Part shown: piece by piece, positions 11,283 through 23,342 of the stretch
How positions within the stretch are numbered: the stretch's first letter is position 1
Layout of the letters: every line of letters begins with the position of its first letter
Assembly (NCBI GenBank): GCA_933228895.1
Contig: OW121857.1
Coordinates: 1,612,001 to 1,676,000 of the forward strand
Direction: 5' to 3'
Length of the DNA stretch: 64,000 nt
DNA from: Platycnemis pennipes
Lineage: Eukaryota > Arthropoda > Insecta > Odonata > Platycnemididae
The notes under the pieces: generated by a model
What the model was told of the DNA's origin: nothing
What the model saw: only the letters and a program-made list of their open reading frames with translations
Database searches by the model: none
Made by a program: the position numbers and the translations under genes

Positions 11283-13466
11283 ATAATACTGTGAGATTGA
11301 GACAGGTACCATGAGAAGGAAAAATGAATAACTATTCTTGTTATGGTAATGGATTATTGTTTCTGATTCGAAATTTCAGGAACTTTTGTTGGATACATGA
11401 AACTCTGTAAAACGTTATTGTTTTCAAAAGATCTGAATCACTAGGCCTTTCCTCAGGTTCTATCTAAAAATCCTTTCCAGTTACTGAGTTCTCCATTTTT
11501 AAGTACTACATGAGTTCTTAGAGCCAAAAAAGAAAGATTTGAATGTTGCAACTTAGACCTATCCTCAACATGAGGTGTTGTAACAATTGTATGGGATTAA
11601 CAATACAGTGATAACTTAAGTCAGTATTTAAAGCACTATTTATAAATGCAATCTTGTCTTAAATTTTAGTTATAAATGTGATCTTGTCATGGTATTACAG
11701 GGATCACAAGTGGCCCGTGATGAATGTTAGTGTTGGCCCCTCTGCATAGTTAGTGCATGGGGAGCTGCTTGAGAGTGACAGTACTGTCGTTGGGAATGGC
11801 GTAGTCCAGTGGAGTGAGAGCCACTTGCATGAGGGGCCTCGGCTCATGGTCTGCCCATTCTGATGCAGAGTGTGAGCTCCTTGTGGCTGAGCAGTGGTGT
11901 TGCCTTTCACAGTGGATCTTATTTTCAGAGAAAAAAAAGTTCTCTCCCACTTTGTCCATGTTGGAAAACAATTGGAAATGCATATGTCCATGAAATAGTG
12001 AATGTGGTGGTCCACCGGATATAACTTTGGGCCGAGAGAAGCACGTACAACAAAATTACTCGCGGACCTTTCCTGCGAGAGATCCACGGGGCCAACCTGT
12101 GTCATCTGATGCGGAAACAAAAAAAAAGCCTCTATAAGAGAGGGTAAGCGGGTGGGGGTTCCCCGACCATGCGCAATTTCATATGCTCCCTGGCTTTACC
12201 GCCGCCGGGGCAGGACGTATTGAGGGTAAGAAAGGGATGCACTGTAAGGAGCCTCGCCTCCCGACCCGTGGAAGAAGCACACACACACTCTCATTCACTT
12301 AACCACACATTATTATTTCAGAAACTGGCATATGTTACAAAATATAATAACCCTCTTAAAATTAGTGAATGATGAACGAATGAAGTGAATTTATGAGGCA
12401 TTAATGGCAAAATGATGACAAAAGATGGCACAACAATGACACAAAAAAGTAGGTAGCACCGTGATAGGCGGCGGGAAAGCAACCACAATTTTGATTATTT
12501 AACAAATCAGAGGGAAGTCATTAATAGTCCTTCCTGTTCTTCTTTTTTTTGCACCTGGTTCACACTAGCGAGATCAATGACTTAGTTCACGCGTTGACAA
12601 GGGACAGGAGGTATTCGTAAATGAATGACTGTGCTGTAGCCAAAAAAAGGGGGAGGGGGTTTGAGAGTATTCGTCGGGCGGCGACGACCTTACGTGACCG
12701 CAGCGACTGTAGCCTCGACCTAGAGACATCGGCAATATTGGCTCTCCATTAGCAAAGCTCCTCCACATCAGGATCAGAGCGGCGTCTCGATGCCCTGCAT
12801 TCTCCGTCTGGCCGTGCTTCCTTCAGGGTGGGGGTGTCCTTTGTCATTGAGTGGCAAATCAACGACCACGCAGTGCTGGTAGCACAGTTTCTTCCCCTCG
12901 AGGTCTTCTCCCGAATGTCCGATCTTTCAATCTGCGAACATCACAACGGGCATAGTCTTTAACGCCTTTAGTCAAGAAGTCCTCTTTTAGGCGTTGCTGC
13001 TAGTCGCCTTTATACCCCCCGAATGATGACGGGGTGGGGGTTCTCGATGTGGGGGGGGGGGGGTGTGGGTCGGGGCAAAGGCCCATAGCACTTCACTTCA
13101 CTTTAACGCCGAACTCATACACTCACGCTCGCACACAGTCTCACCCTCCTCCACGGGTCGAGTTTAGAGGGGGTGGGTGGGGTGAGGGTATGCTCGGGTC
13201 GAGGGAGGGTATGGAGGTGACCGGGGAAGGGAGCATGGTGTAATGGGGCGAGCCATTACAGTATGCTTGTAAGGTGAGGATGGCGTTACTATGGTGAAAT
13301 TGAATGTATGTAAACATAAACATTTGCATTTCCTGTGGTGTAAAATATAGAAGTGTTATGATGCTTGAAAGATATCATTGCTCAGCATGTTGTGTTTGTG
13401 AATCTTCTGACTGGTGAGATAATGGATACATGTTTCCTCACAATTAGGTTTCATTTTTTTATATAG
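11283..13466. other. DDB1 intron remainder, no gene recognised
   Basis: Includes G-rich runs near 13050-13063 and 13170-13200. No conserved protein segment was seen. Confidence 0.45.
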
Positions 13467-13547
13467 GTTGCTGAAAAGGAGATAAAAGGCGCTTGCTATT
13501 CATTGGTGGAATTCAACGGAAAGCTTTTGGCTAGCATTAATAACACT
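13467..13547 (+). CDS. DDB1: DDB1 exon ([20 protein letters not shown] segment)
   Basis: An 81-nt phase-0 exon encodes 27 residues, [20 protein letters not shown] then LASINNT, matching the DDB1 strand pair that follows the KLQ/LTQ end of the previous exon. The acceptor is TTTTTTATATAG and the donor GTAAGT. It is joined to the previous exon across a 7.4 kb intron (6098-13466). Without exon joining it would be invisible as a gene. The family match covers the whole exon with no gap. Confidence 0.93.
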
Positions 13548-14560
13548 GTAAGTATGTAATATATAAGTGAACACTGATTTTGATTAAGCCATGACTTTAA
13601 TTTTCTGTTTCCTGCCAGACTTACTTTGAGTCTCAACAGTTGTCATGAGTCCATTACTTTATGTTGGTAATTACGAGGCAACAATCCTAGGGTATGTTTG
13701 AGATGCAGCCCTCCACTCTATTTTCCTATCAGCTCTCCTTTTCATATTTATGCTGTAATAATTTTATATCAGAATATTTGATGCAACATCTTATTTCTTA
13801 CACAGTGAAATTTGGCACTGAGGCAAAAAATTATTTCGCCCCATCTTGTGCACCAGCCTTGGGTAGCTTTTTTGTATTCATGTATTATGTCCTCTAGGAA
13901 CTTGATGAGCTTTCAGAGTCCCCGTCACAACAGGTGTGCCATTCTGCGACTGACTATGCCCTAGCCTCACTACTTTCTACACAATGGAATCCAACTGATT
14001 TTGGACCATTGTGCGACTTTCCGCTCAATTTAGCTTTCCCCATTTTGTGTTTTGCAGATTTTCATTTGTACGAATTTGCCCCTTACGCCTCTTCCTTCCT
14101 TCCAAGCCTCCTCTGTCTTCCTCTCGGAGCCAAAACACCCCTTTGGATTGCACTACGGCATTTGGTGAGCAAGTCTTTGAAAGTGGTGCCTCCTCCTTTT
14201 AAGTGGCACCTCCACCCTTAGGTCAAGGAAGTAAGTTGCTTTGTGTGGGACTGTGCAATCATCATGTGGGTATGAATCATATTCAAATCCAAGGCAAGTC
14301 CTGATATTTTCAGATAAAATATTGTCAAGCTAGGTCATCTTAGACGACAAGGTATTTGGTACATGATCTAAGCGGGGAATGAAGTCGAAAAGGGTGATAT
14401 GGGAGACTTAGCCCTAAGACCAGAATTTGGGGCAGCAGTATGGGACAGCTGGTAAATAAGGCTTCTGGAATTGATGATGTTCCTTGCTAAGCTAATTAAA
14501 AATACAACAGGAAGACAGTAAACTGGCTTTCAATACCATGTATGACATGTACTCAACAGG

Positions 14561-15245
14561 ATGGATACCATGGACTTTGAGAAGAACATCATCAACCCAA
14601 AAACAAAGAAGGCTGAGGATTGTGAAAAGTATAGAACTCTAAGCCTGACCCCGAATACCTCAAAGATATTGGCGAAGGTCATCTACAGAAGAATAGAATG
14701 GAAGGCAAGGGTACAAGGCAGGCAATGCCTTAGGCTTAGGCTACACGTGGAGAAGAGGTGGCTCTGTAAAGGAGCCGTCATCTCCATGACAGACCTCCCC
14801 TCTCCTAAGTTCCCCCTCTCTAGCTAACCCACTGAGCTGTAAGTTACTGCGCAAATAATTACATATGAAGCAGGCCAGACTTGGTACTTGTGATTGCGGA
14901 CAGAGCATGATTGGTGAACTGCCTTTGCAGTGTCATTTATATGCATTGTTTTGGTGGATTTGGAAAAGGCTGTGGACAATGTGGATTAGAATTCCAAAAG
15001 GAATTGCAGTTTTCTACCATGACCCAAGAACTATCCACAGCTCGTATAAAAACAAGTCGCTGTGATCAAATCTGGACACAGCTGTGAAGAAGCAAGAATG
15101 AAAAATGAGTGAGACAAGGTGCACTGCCTCCCTTAATTTTTAATATTTACATCCAGAATGTCATCAAGCAAATCAAAGAGATTGAGTCAGAGCTCAGTAT
15201 CCATAGGGAAATAGTGAGCATGCTTCAATGTGACAATCACGTAAA
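14561..15245 (+). pseudogene. LINE reverse transcriptase fragment (RTE-like)
   Basis: A first frame reads KAEDCEKYRTLSLTPNTSKI followed by LAKVIYRRIE, the RT block that in LINEs reads CeNYRtISL..h.SKil.kii..Rie. After a break, VDLEKAVDNVD (palm motif around the first catalytic aspartate) and, further on, CLPLIFNIYIQNVIKQIKEI (the PlLFNiYie motif) occur in other frames. The order fits reverse transcriptase, but the central part is replaced by unrelated sequence near 14710-14860 and stops are frequent. RTE is the closest clade from the motif wording; I am not certain of the clade. Confidence 0.65.
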
Positions 15246-15867
15246 GTGTAAGGCAGAGAGAGAAAAGGATTAATAGAAGACATGCAAACGACATTGGCCT
15301 GCCATCTCATGAAGATGTATTAGAGGGTAAGTGAACGTGCCGTGGGAGGCCAGGACCAATGTTAAACTCGGGAAAGCTGTAGGAGGGGAGTGCCAGCACG
15401 AGGAATGCAGAGAGGGGAAGGGGTAGCCGTGGAATGGGCGATCGGAAGGAGAATGGATGGACAGCTGGAATCAACGGAAGCAATGCATATCAGACTGGAG
15501 CACTCTTCAAGCGAGACATGGATGATGATGTCAGCGTGGAAGTCAATGCTGGAAGCAGCTCTTGAAATTTGGAGCCACGGATGACGAGCAAATGGAGTGG
15601 CTGAGAATGAGGGGAGGAGAGAGTGTGGTGGGAAGGCGGTCTACCACGTGATGCGGTGGGGCCTGGGTAGGGTGAATGTGGAGGGACGAGTGGATGGCAG
15701 AAGTGCGTTTGCAAGGGAGGATCTTTCCAGAAGGCAGAGATCCTCCTCTTGCAACTGCAGAGTCCCACCTTAGAGCTTCTCTCTGATTGTCACAAAGTGT
15801 TGCCAAAGAGACCTTCGGTGAATTCCATCGGCAAGTGTGTTTTGATGGTGGAATTTCCTCGTTTTCA

Positions 15868-16612
15868 ATTACACTAAAACCTCTTATTTACATTATCGGA
15901 ATTTACGTTTTCCTGCAATTGACAGCGTTTTTATCGGGTCCCATCCCATTCCCTATATCTCCAACGTATGTAGAACCCTGTATTTACGCCATGACTTTTC
16001 CGTTTTCCTGCTGTTTGCGTTAGATGCGGGTAACGATGCGATAGATGAAAAAAACAAAATTCCCTTGTATGACATTTAGCCATTCATACCAGTCCATATA
16101 AAACACTGGTTTACCTTGTTTCATGCATGTTCACTTTAAAAACAAGAGAGAGCAGTAATGTGCTCCGTTTTATGGAAGAATTTGAACTTGGCAGTGTAGC
16201 GGGGCAGTACACAGCACCTCTAGTGACGGAAAGACGAAATATCACTCGCGATCCCGATAGAAACTCACTATCCTTTTGCTGGGAAAAGATTCCTACAGTG
16301 AAATGTATGCGTATAGTATGCAACTTATAATTTAAGAACACCTGCAGGAGTATATTTAAACTGTACCGAAGTTCATATTGTGAAGAACGAAAATGAATTT
16401 TTACCCAGACGTTATAAATTTTAAAAATACATGAACTGAACTGGTGGATAATAAAAGTGGATCATTCGTCCAACCATTGCACTGCATTAATTCAACAGTT
16501 TTACTAAAAAGCAAAACTTATGAAAACTAGTTTTATCGTGTGAAAACAGCATTAAATAAATAAAATAATTTTGTTGAGAAATTTTTTTCGGTTGGATAAC
16601 TGAATGATCACA
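15868..16612 (+). repeat. Pogo-like dispersed repeat, copy 1
   Basis: The sequence beginning ACACTAAAACCTCTTATTTA is a direct relative of 48104-48820 over about 740 bp. Both contain TATCTCCAACGTA, GAACCCTGTATTTACGCCA and TTAGATGCGGGTAACGATGC, and both end in TAAATAAATAAAAT. The TA preceding the CAGTAAAACC end in copy 2 fits pogo/Tigger insertion. No transposase is present. Confidence 0.7.
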
Positions 16613-16746
16613 TTAGAATATTGCGGTATTTCGCTGGCTTACCAGTGAGGTCTCTCAATATTCTCATGTGTTGTTTATGCTACCCTTAATTACTCCGGAG
16701 CGTATATATTATTTTCAAATCACTCTTAAGATTTTCGGGTTTCTTC

Positions 16747-16909
16747 TGAGTTGGTTCATCCCTCTGGACCACAGTTTCGTCAGCATTCTAGACGACATCT
16801 TCAAGTTCAAAGATCCCGTTCCCATCAAATTTATTATATCTTTGTCCTATATATTTCCTATACTTTGGACCTGAAGATGCTGTCTGGAATGCCGGTGAAA
16901 CTGTTGTGC
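16747..16909. other. Tail-to-tail pair of hammerhead-like motifs
   Basis: A minus-strand core lies at 16769-16805 (GAAGATGTCGTCTAGAATGC then TGACGAAACTG) and a plus-strand core at 16870-16909 (CTGAAGATGCTGTCTGGAAT then GCCGGTGAAACTG). A roughly 65-bp spacer with TATATCTTTGTCC separates them. The same module occurs inverted at 49199-49385. Confidence 0.6.
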
Positions 16910-17272
16910 AGTGAGATGAAGCAATGCGGAAAAAAATGGAAACCCTCGAGTAATCTTCTAATCACAGCGGAAATCTTCAACTAGAATATTTCCCATTTTG
17001 GTGTAAATAAAAATTGTGGATCCTCATGATGCAATTCGAACTGATGTAGCGAAACATGTAAGATTACTTTTCCCTGCAGTGGATGCAATTATGAAAAATC
17101 GCAATGTGATTCAGAAACATGCTGGCTAGTGCAGGCATCCGTCGAAAAAGAGAAAATGTCAAGAAATCATGGCATGAAGGAATACCAACTTAAAAAGCGG
17201 TGTATAAGTTCTAGATCGTCTAATATCACCGTGAATGGCTTCGTCATAAGAGAAAAGGCATTGCAAATATTT
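16910..17272 (+). repeat. Penelope pLTR-like dispersed repeat, copy 1
   Basis: The segment following the plus-strand hammerhead-like motif is the reverse complement of 48845-49215, including GGAAAAAAATGGAAACCCT and TCTTCTAATCAC. It has no coding character. Confidence 0.65.
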
Positions 17273-17726
17273 TAAGTTTGATAGATATGGATTTGACACC
17301 CTCCAATGGTTAGTTGGGTTGGCTGAAACATTGATAGAAATATGTCGTACAGAAATAAATCAGGACAGCTCTACACTTAAAGAAATAATTAATAACATTG
17401 CTCTAATTCAGTTTATCGATGTTTCACATTTATATATTTACTTTATATTTTTAAAGTACGCATGTGAAAATTGTCCTTTTCCCGCTGTTTCCCCGATGAT
17501 CTTGATGGCACATCTTCCTCTCTCGCTCGGACCAATTGTGAAGATTAGATGGTGTGGTGAGTGGTGCCCCATGACATATGCATATTGCTATTTTCACACT
17601 TTGCTGCGCTCGTCATTACAGACTACGGTTGTCTCTTAGGATCATGTTTTGGTCACACTTAACGTGATCTGAATGAGAGACTGATATTTTAATTGTCAGA
17701 ACTATATTTTTTTTTGCCATTTCCAG

Positions 17727-17897
17727 GTGAGACTTTTTGAGTGGACTGCGGAGAAGGAATTGAGGCTTGAATGCAGTCACTTTAATAACATAATTGCCCT
17801 TTACTTGAAGACAAAAGGAGACTTCATCCTTGTGGGAGATCTAATGAGATCAATGACCCTGCTGCAGTACAAAACAATGGAAGGCAGTTTTGAGGAG
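17727..17897 (+). CDS. DDB1: DDB1 exon ([20 protein letters not shown] segment)
   Basis: A 171-nt exon encodes 57 residues starting [12 protein letters not shown] and including [19 protein letters not shown], one of the most conserved DDB1 blocks, in the third beta-propeller. The acceptor follows a T-rich tract ending CCAG; the donor is GTATGT after GSFEE. Both ends are in phase 0. The reading frame runs on past the donor as a meaningless extension, so the donor rather than the open frame sets the exon end. Confidence 0.94.
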
Positions 17898-18299
17898 GTA
17901 TGTATATTGCACGAGTGGAGTGATCTCAACCTTGATTCCCAGGATGTACTTTGGTAGGAGGCATGCTGATGGTGATGAGAAGTGAGGCTGGCTCTCTGGT
18001 ATACACTAGTTTGACGACTATCAGTTGAGGTGGAGGAGCAGCCACTGCCGATGCTCTTCATGTATTCGGGTTGGCCACAGTGCATGGGAGCCAGTGGAAA
18101 TGAATTTTCATCTGAAAATGAAGAAAAATTCAAAAGGTGTGCAAACGTAAGGATCATAAATCCCTTCATTATGTCTCTGAGCAGCGCTTTTGACGTTCAC
18201 ACAGGAAAAGGGGAATGTTTAGTTCTTAGTAACTCTTATCTGCTAAATAGGGATCCTGGTTTTTTTTGGGATCAGGAACTGGATCCTTGCCCTGATTTT

Positions 18300-18925
18300 G
18301 GATCCTTAGTTTCTGATATTGGATTCTGAATTTCATTTCTTTTCTAATCCTAGATTTTTTTAATGCATACGGAAAACACAGCAACAATAGTATTTCCACA
18401 AAAATGCGTAAAATTATTTTTGAAAAAAATCAACGTCCTATCAGCTGTGTGGAATATATTTTCCAGGATCAAGTTATACAGAATAATATGTGTTATTAAT
18501 TCTTATATAAAGTTCATTTTCCTTATCACATAACTACTTACTGAACGATACATTTTTGAAACCCGTTTTTGTATTTTTGGAGTGAAGTTAAAAAACGTTA
18601 TGAGTTCATTTTCATGAATATTTGAATTAAAAGTTTCTAGTGTTGGCCCCTCCTTAACTGTCCATAGCATTATTTGGTGTTGTTTCTCGCTCTGACAATT
18701 TCCCCACTCACATGAGAAGGCAATGAGTCAGCCTAACTGCTCTCTAAAGAATAGGTGTGCACGTTTAAAGAATGTTTTATTTGATCAGTATGTGATAAGG
18801 AAAGTGAACTTTATGTTAGAAGTCGGCAAGTCTGAGGCAATTTTTCTGTATGTATTAAAAAACTAGGATTAGAAAAGGAATGAAATTCAGAATCCAGTAT
18901 CTGAAACTAATGTGAACTAACTATC
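18300..18925. repeat. Foldback (hairpin) element
   Basis: GGATTCTGAATTTCATT near 18323 is inverted at 18879 (AATGAAATTCAGAATCC). The pairing continues inward through TCTAATCCTAG and, further in, TTCATTTTCCTTATCACATA (18510-18530) with TATGTGATAAGGAAAGTGAA (18788-18808). Arms are interrupted but collinear. No gene is inside. Confidence 0.65.
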
Positions 18926-19079
18926 TGAAACATTATGTGACATACATTTTACTATATCAAAATTGGTTTCCTATTTTGGAAGATAGAGCTTATCAAAGTC
19001 AGGGGTCTCAGCGTATTCTCGACTATGTGTCAATGGATTCAATTCAATTTATTAATCATAGACAAATTTTACATTTGTA

Positions 19080-20760
19080 TCGGCATCATCACAATTGGAT
19101 ATAAAAAATGAAGGAATACACACTTATAAAAGTGGCCATCATGTCAACTGTAATAATGAAATGGCAAAAAGAAAATATATATTCAATAAACCGAAGAACA
19201 AGTACATAATAAATGATTATGACTTGCAAATACAGAAAATGATAACGGTATGAACAACAAAGAAATTCTTCAATCGAATAAAAAGCAGTTTTTGATAAAT
19301 AACCTTTCAATCTCTTCTTAAAAATTTCTGGTTTGTCATTCAAGTCTCTTATTTCTTTGGGCACTTTGAATGAACCACAGCTTTTTCCCATGTAAATCTG
19401 GACACTTTTGCCGTAGTGAGATTATATTCTGTTCATAGAATAAATTGTCCTTGTTTCTTGTATCATGTGATGTATTTGACGTTTTTTAACAGTAGGCATA
19501 ATTGGACTTCGTACATATGTAATTCTATAATATATGTACGTACAAGGGATAGTCAGTATTTTATGTTTGCTAAATATATTTCTGCAATATTCTCTCACAT
19601 TCATATTCTAAACATATATATCTTAATGCTCTTTTCTGCAGGCTGAACACTCTTTTCATGTTGACTTTAGTTGAGTTTCCCCGTCCAATAATACAATACC
19701 TAGCCACAGATTCCAAACTTCCATAGTATGCTAACTTCAAAGTTTCTATGTCACAATAATCTTCTAAGACCTTTAAAATGAATAAAGCAGAAAATAATTT
19801 TTTACAGAGTTTGTCGACATAAAATATAAGATCGAGTGTTTTCCCGGCGAATACTATGAAGAAATGTTTCTCGGGCTTGGCACTGGTTAATAGGCTCCAT
19901 TACTGCCAACGTTTCAAAGAGCGACTCGCTCTTCATCATCAGGGCATCTTGTCGACATAAAGTTTCCAGCTTGGTTATTATCAATTGTTACACATAATAA
20001 ATTGGTGAGTGTGCCTTTCAGGACCATTGAATTACCTATCATTACACTAATGTTTCTTGCAAGCTCTCTGTTGTTGAATATAGCATATAGATTGACTTAC
20101 TCATGTTTAATTTTAAATCATTATTGAAAAGCCACTTAGTAACTGAATTTGCAGTTGTGTACATATTGATTTCTAATTCCATGATACATGGGTTAGATAC
20201 CAAAAGAGAAGCGTCATCTGCATAAAGAGTCATGTGAGTGTCACCAGCTGTTGGTATCATAGCTTGGATTATGAAGGTTATACAAAGAACAGACACCCCA
20301 AAGTGTCACGCCTTGTGACATGCCATAGTTCATTGACTTCAAAGTTGACTTGTACAATGTGCCATCCTTGTCATGAACTTCAACATTCTGTAACCTATTT
20401 ACTAGGAAGGACTTGCATCAATGATAGGCATTCCCTCTAATTCCATAGTTTGGTGAGTAACAGGGTGTGATGTATAATCGAAAGCTTTTGTTAAGTCCAT
20501 ATGCAGTCCTAGAATGTGTTTCTTCTCACTCAGCACTTAAGCTATTGCATTACTATATTCAGTTATTGCGGATGCAGTACTTTTATTTTTCATGTATCCA
20601 TGCTGAGATTTATTAAGGACATTATTTTTATCGAGAAATTTTATTATCTTAGTTTCCATTAATGTCATAAGTATCTTGGATAGGCATGAAGAAATTGGTC
20701 TATAATTCTCCAGAGGATCTGGAGAACTTTTTTCGTACAATGGTACAGGCAGTCCCCGAG
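19080..20760 (-). pseudogene. CR1-like LINE reverse transcriptase remnant
   Basis: Minus-strand pieces appear in RT order. SSPDPLENYRPISSCLSKIL and NKSQHGYMKNKSTASAITEY lie at 20740-20537, then LHMDLTKAFDYTSH and SQGVTLWG, then MTLYADDASLLVSNP with the catalytic YADD (near 20225). After an inserted short element come ETLKLAYYGSLESVARYCII and RVFSLQKRA (thumb/C-terminal region) and finally KKRLKGYLSKTAFYSIEEFL, the typical CR1/Jockey-like 3' end. LINEs copy themselves by target-primed reverse transcription. The 5' half (endonuclease, ORF1) is absent; stops and frameshifts make it inactive. Confidence 0.78.
19811..19961 (-). mobile_element. Short hammerhead-bearing retro-insert with 13-bp target duplication
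   Basis: TTGTCGACATAAA occurs at 19811-19823 and 19949-19961, flanking about 125 bp inside the LINE remnant. On the minus strand the insert begins with CCTGATGATGAAGAGCGAGT then CGCTCTTTGAAACG, a hammerhead-like core (CUGAUGA, a stem II of AAGAGCG/CGCUCUU, GAAAC). Confidence 0.72.
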
Positions 20761-20906
20761 TTATGTAAGTCCCGTAAATCCATTCTTAAGTAAGTGGCAA
20801 ATTTACCTAAAGATGATCCCTTATTTTTCAGAATGTAGAAAAGTTATGTTTCCCTACTTTCAAAATGATTGAAATGAAATTTATATTCACATGCTTAAAT
20901 TTGGTT

Positions 20907-21165
20907 TCTTTATTTTGCTTCTAGTTGCAAAGAAAAATTTTCATCCAATTTCGTGATCGGATTTACACAACCTCTCCATGTCAATATCTAACGCTCCTAC
21001 ATTCCATTCACGGGGTGCTTCGACCGCTAAGTCGCAAAAATTGAATATATGCCACCCAGATTGGATTTGACTCTTTGTCTTTGGATCCAAATCCGGATCC
21101 AAGAAAAATGAGAGCTCCGTGGATCTTTGGAGGCGACGGATCTGATGTAACCATCCCTAGTGTAG
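20907..21165. repeat. Dispersed repeat copy with CCATCCCTA end
   Basis: The block from TTGCTTCTAGTTGCA through CATTCCATTCACGGGG to GGATCCAAATCCGGATCC and CCATCCCTA matches 31350-31590 and, less closely, 30838-31076. The GGATCC-rich part and the CCATCCCTA end suggest a hAT-like non-autonomous family. Confidence 0.6.
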
Positions 21166-21833
21166 ACTTGATGCGATCGATGCCCGATGCTGAGACCAAT
21201 CCTCAAGAATCAGTGGTATCGAGAATAGACACATCCCTAATTATAGTGAATTACAGGGATAATGGTATGACATTGGATAGTTCTCATGGTTATGGAAGTA
21301 TTTATGGTAGTGTCAACTCATGGGATACTATGACTAGGTATTTTCCCCCAAGATTTCCTTACATTTCCTGGAACAACTAAAAGAAACTAGTTTTTTTCAA
21401 GACTTCATATATTTCGTAAATTTTGTTTGTTTACCCATGCCTCGTGACATGTTGTCAATTTCATGCTCTCTAGTGAGAGGTGGCTTCAAAAAGGTAATTG
21501 ATAATTTCAGCTGCTCTGAGAAGTCATTCAACTCCGTCACCCATCCTCCTATTCCTATATAGGAATTATTTAAATGGTTATCCATTTGCCTTCTTTTTTC
21601 TAGTCTCATTTCAAAAATGTAAAAACTCACGGAAATGTAGGCCTGAGTGTGTCCAATTCATGAACAGCAACCTGAATTTTGGTGAATATACTCTTTAAGG
21701 AACTGTGGTAAGCTAGAGATGTGTGTTACCTGTGCGTCCAATTCTTCATTGTTGTTGAGTTGGAATATCATCTTTTCCATGGAAACACTAGCATTATAGC
21801 TTCAGGTTTAGTGAAATTCTCATTTTGTTCCAG

Positions 21834-21943
21834 ATGGCTCGAGATTACAACCCCAATTGGATGACAGCTGTTGAGATTTGGGATGATGATACTTTCCTTG
21901 GTGCTGAGAACTCCCTCAATTTATTCGTGTGTCAGAAGGACAG
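21834..21943 (+). CDS. DDB1: DDB1 exon ([20 protein letters not shown] segment)
   Basis: A 110-nt exon encodes [20 protein letters not shown] then [15 protein letters not shown], the conserved DDB1 segment ARDfNPNWMsAVEIlDDDnF. It starts in phase 0 after TTGTTCCAG. It ends with two bases (AG) of a serine codon that the next exon completes with T. The donor GTAATC is weaker than the others. The following intron, 10.8 kb, is filled with nested transposons. Confidence 0.93.
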
Positions 21944-22551
21944 GTAATCTAAATTATTTAACTCTTCTGTGTGTATCATGTGCTCCTCTCTGTTCATAAT
22001 TGGTGGTATGCATATGCATTTAGAGTGATCTTCAAATTCTTTTTTAACAATTAGTGTGGTTTTTGTACTCGAGTGATAAGAGAATTTTTTTAACCCATTT
22101 CAAAACAGCATAATTGTCTTTGTATAAATGAAATCATGGAGGATGTAGTGTTTATTATGTGGCAAAAGTGATTGTATAATGTGGGAATATGATTTCTGGG
22201 GATGATAAGATGAAATGAACTTGGATGCTAGTTTTTTATTGCCCTATTTATAATTAGACTTGTACCGATACCACTTTTTCCGATAGCAAACCGATACCTC
22301 GATACCAGTGGCCGATACCAATACATAGTATTATTTGCCGATACCTTACTTATTTTTAAAAAAAATTGATAAGTGATTTCCTTCTCGTGAAGTCAATTCA
22401 GTAATCAAAAGTGTTTTAAAAGAGCACCTAATTATTGAGAGAAATGACATTGTGTCAACTCTTTTATTTTGCTACTCTTATCACTGGGATTGGATTTAAT
22501 TCACTAAGCCCTCTTGCATTTGTAAATACTGAAAATTCTTTTTAAGAATGA

Positions 22552-22640
22552 GAGCTGCTGAACATGCTCAGCAGCTCATATTTGAATGCATTGCTCATTG
22601 ACACATTATTGACTCAGCTGCTGAACATGCTCAGCAGTTA
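22552..22640. repeat. Duplicated short palindrome GAGCTGCTGAACATGCTCAG
   Basis: GCTGCTGAACATGCTCAGCA, self-complementary except at its centre, occurs twice within 90 bp, just before the hAT-like insertion. Confidence 0.7.
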
Positions 22641-23097
22641 AGAGGGTTCTTATCAGGGTTGGGTCAGTAGAATATTCTGTGTAGAAAATGCGTAATCTAC
22701 GTGTATTTTCTACCGTAGAATATGTAATGTAGAATATTGCTAATAGTTACATATTCTACGTTTAGAAAATTAATTTTACATAAACTGCTAAAGAAGTGAT
22801 TACGGTTATTGGAAAATTTTATTTTAACATTATACCGACACATTTTAATAATAATAGTGCAGTTTCAATTAAAATAGCCTATTACAAGCCTACCATTGCT
22901 AGGCCTGTCAGGAAATCAATAATTATCCAAGACTGAAATGTCTAAATGCAAAATTATCTATGAGTCATAGCAATATTTTCTAGATTGATTGGTTTAGGCC
23001 TGAGTGATTTGTAACCACTTCATATCATTTTTTAAATTTTCTATGGCAAGTACTTGCATTTAGTTACATATGCAGTAGGCTAGATTAAGGATTATAT

Positions 23098-23342
23098 TAA
23101 CTGGTATTTTAATTGAAGTGAAATTATGTCCATTGCCACTAAGTGAAACATTATAGGAAGTATATTACTGCACCTCTATCAAGTTCAAGAGAAAGTTACC
23201 ATCAAAAACCAGAGCTGTTAAGTTGTTTTTTGAGGGTAACTCTCTCTTGACCTTGATAGAGGTGCAGTAATACACTTCCTGTAATGTTTTTCACTTTGTT
23301 GGAATTGGCAACAATTTCACTTCAATTGAAATACCAGTTGTT
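23098..23342. repeat. Hairpin element of about 115-bp arms
   Basis: AACTGGTATTTTAATTGAAG at 23098 is inverted at the right end; the arms also share ATTACTGCACCTCTATCAAG (left) and its inverse. Only a short loop around 23215-23225 separates them. It lies inside the hAT-like element. Confidence 0.8.
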
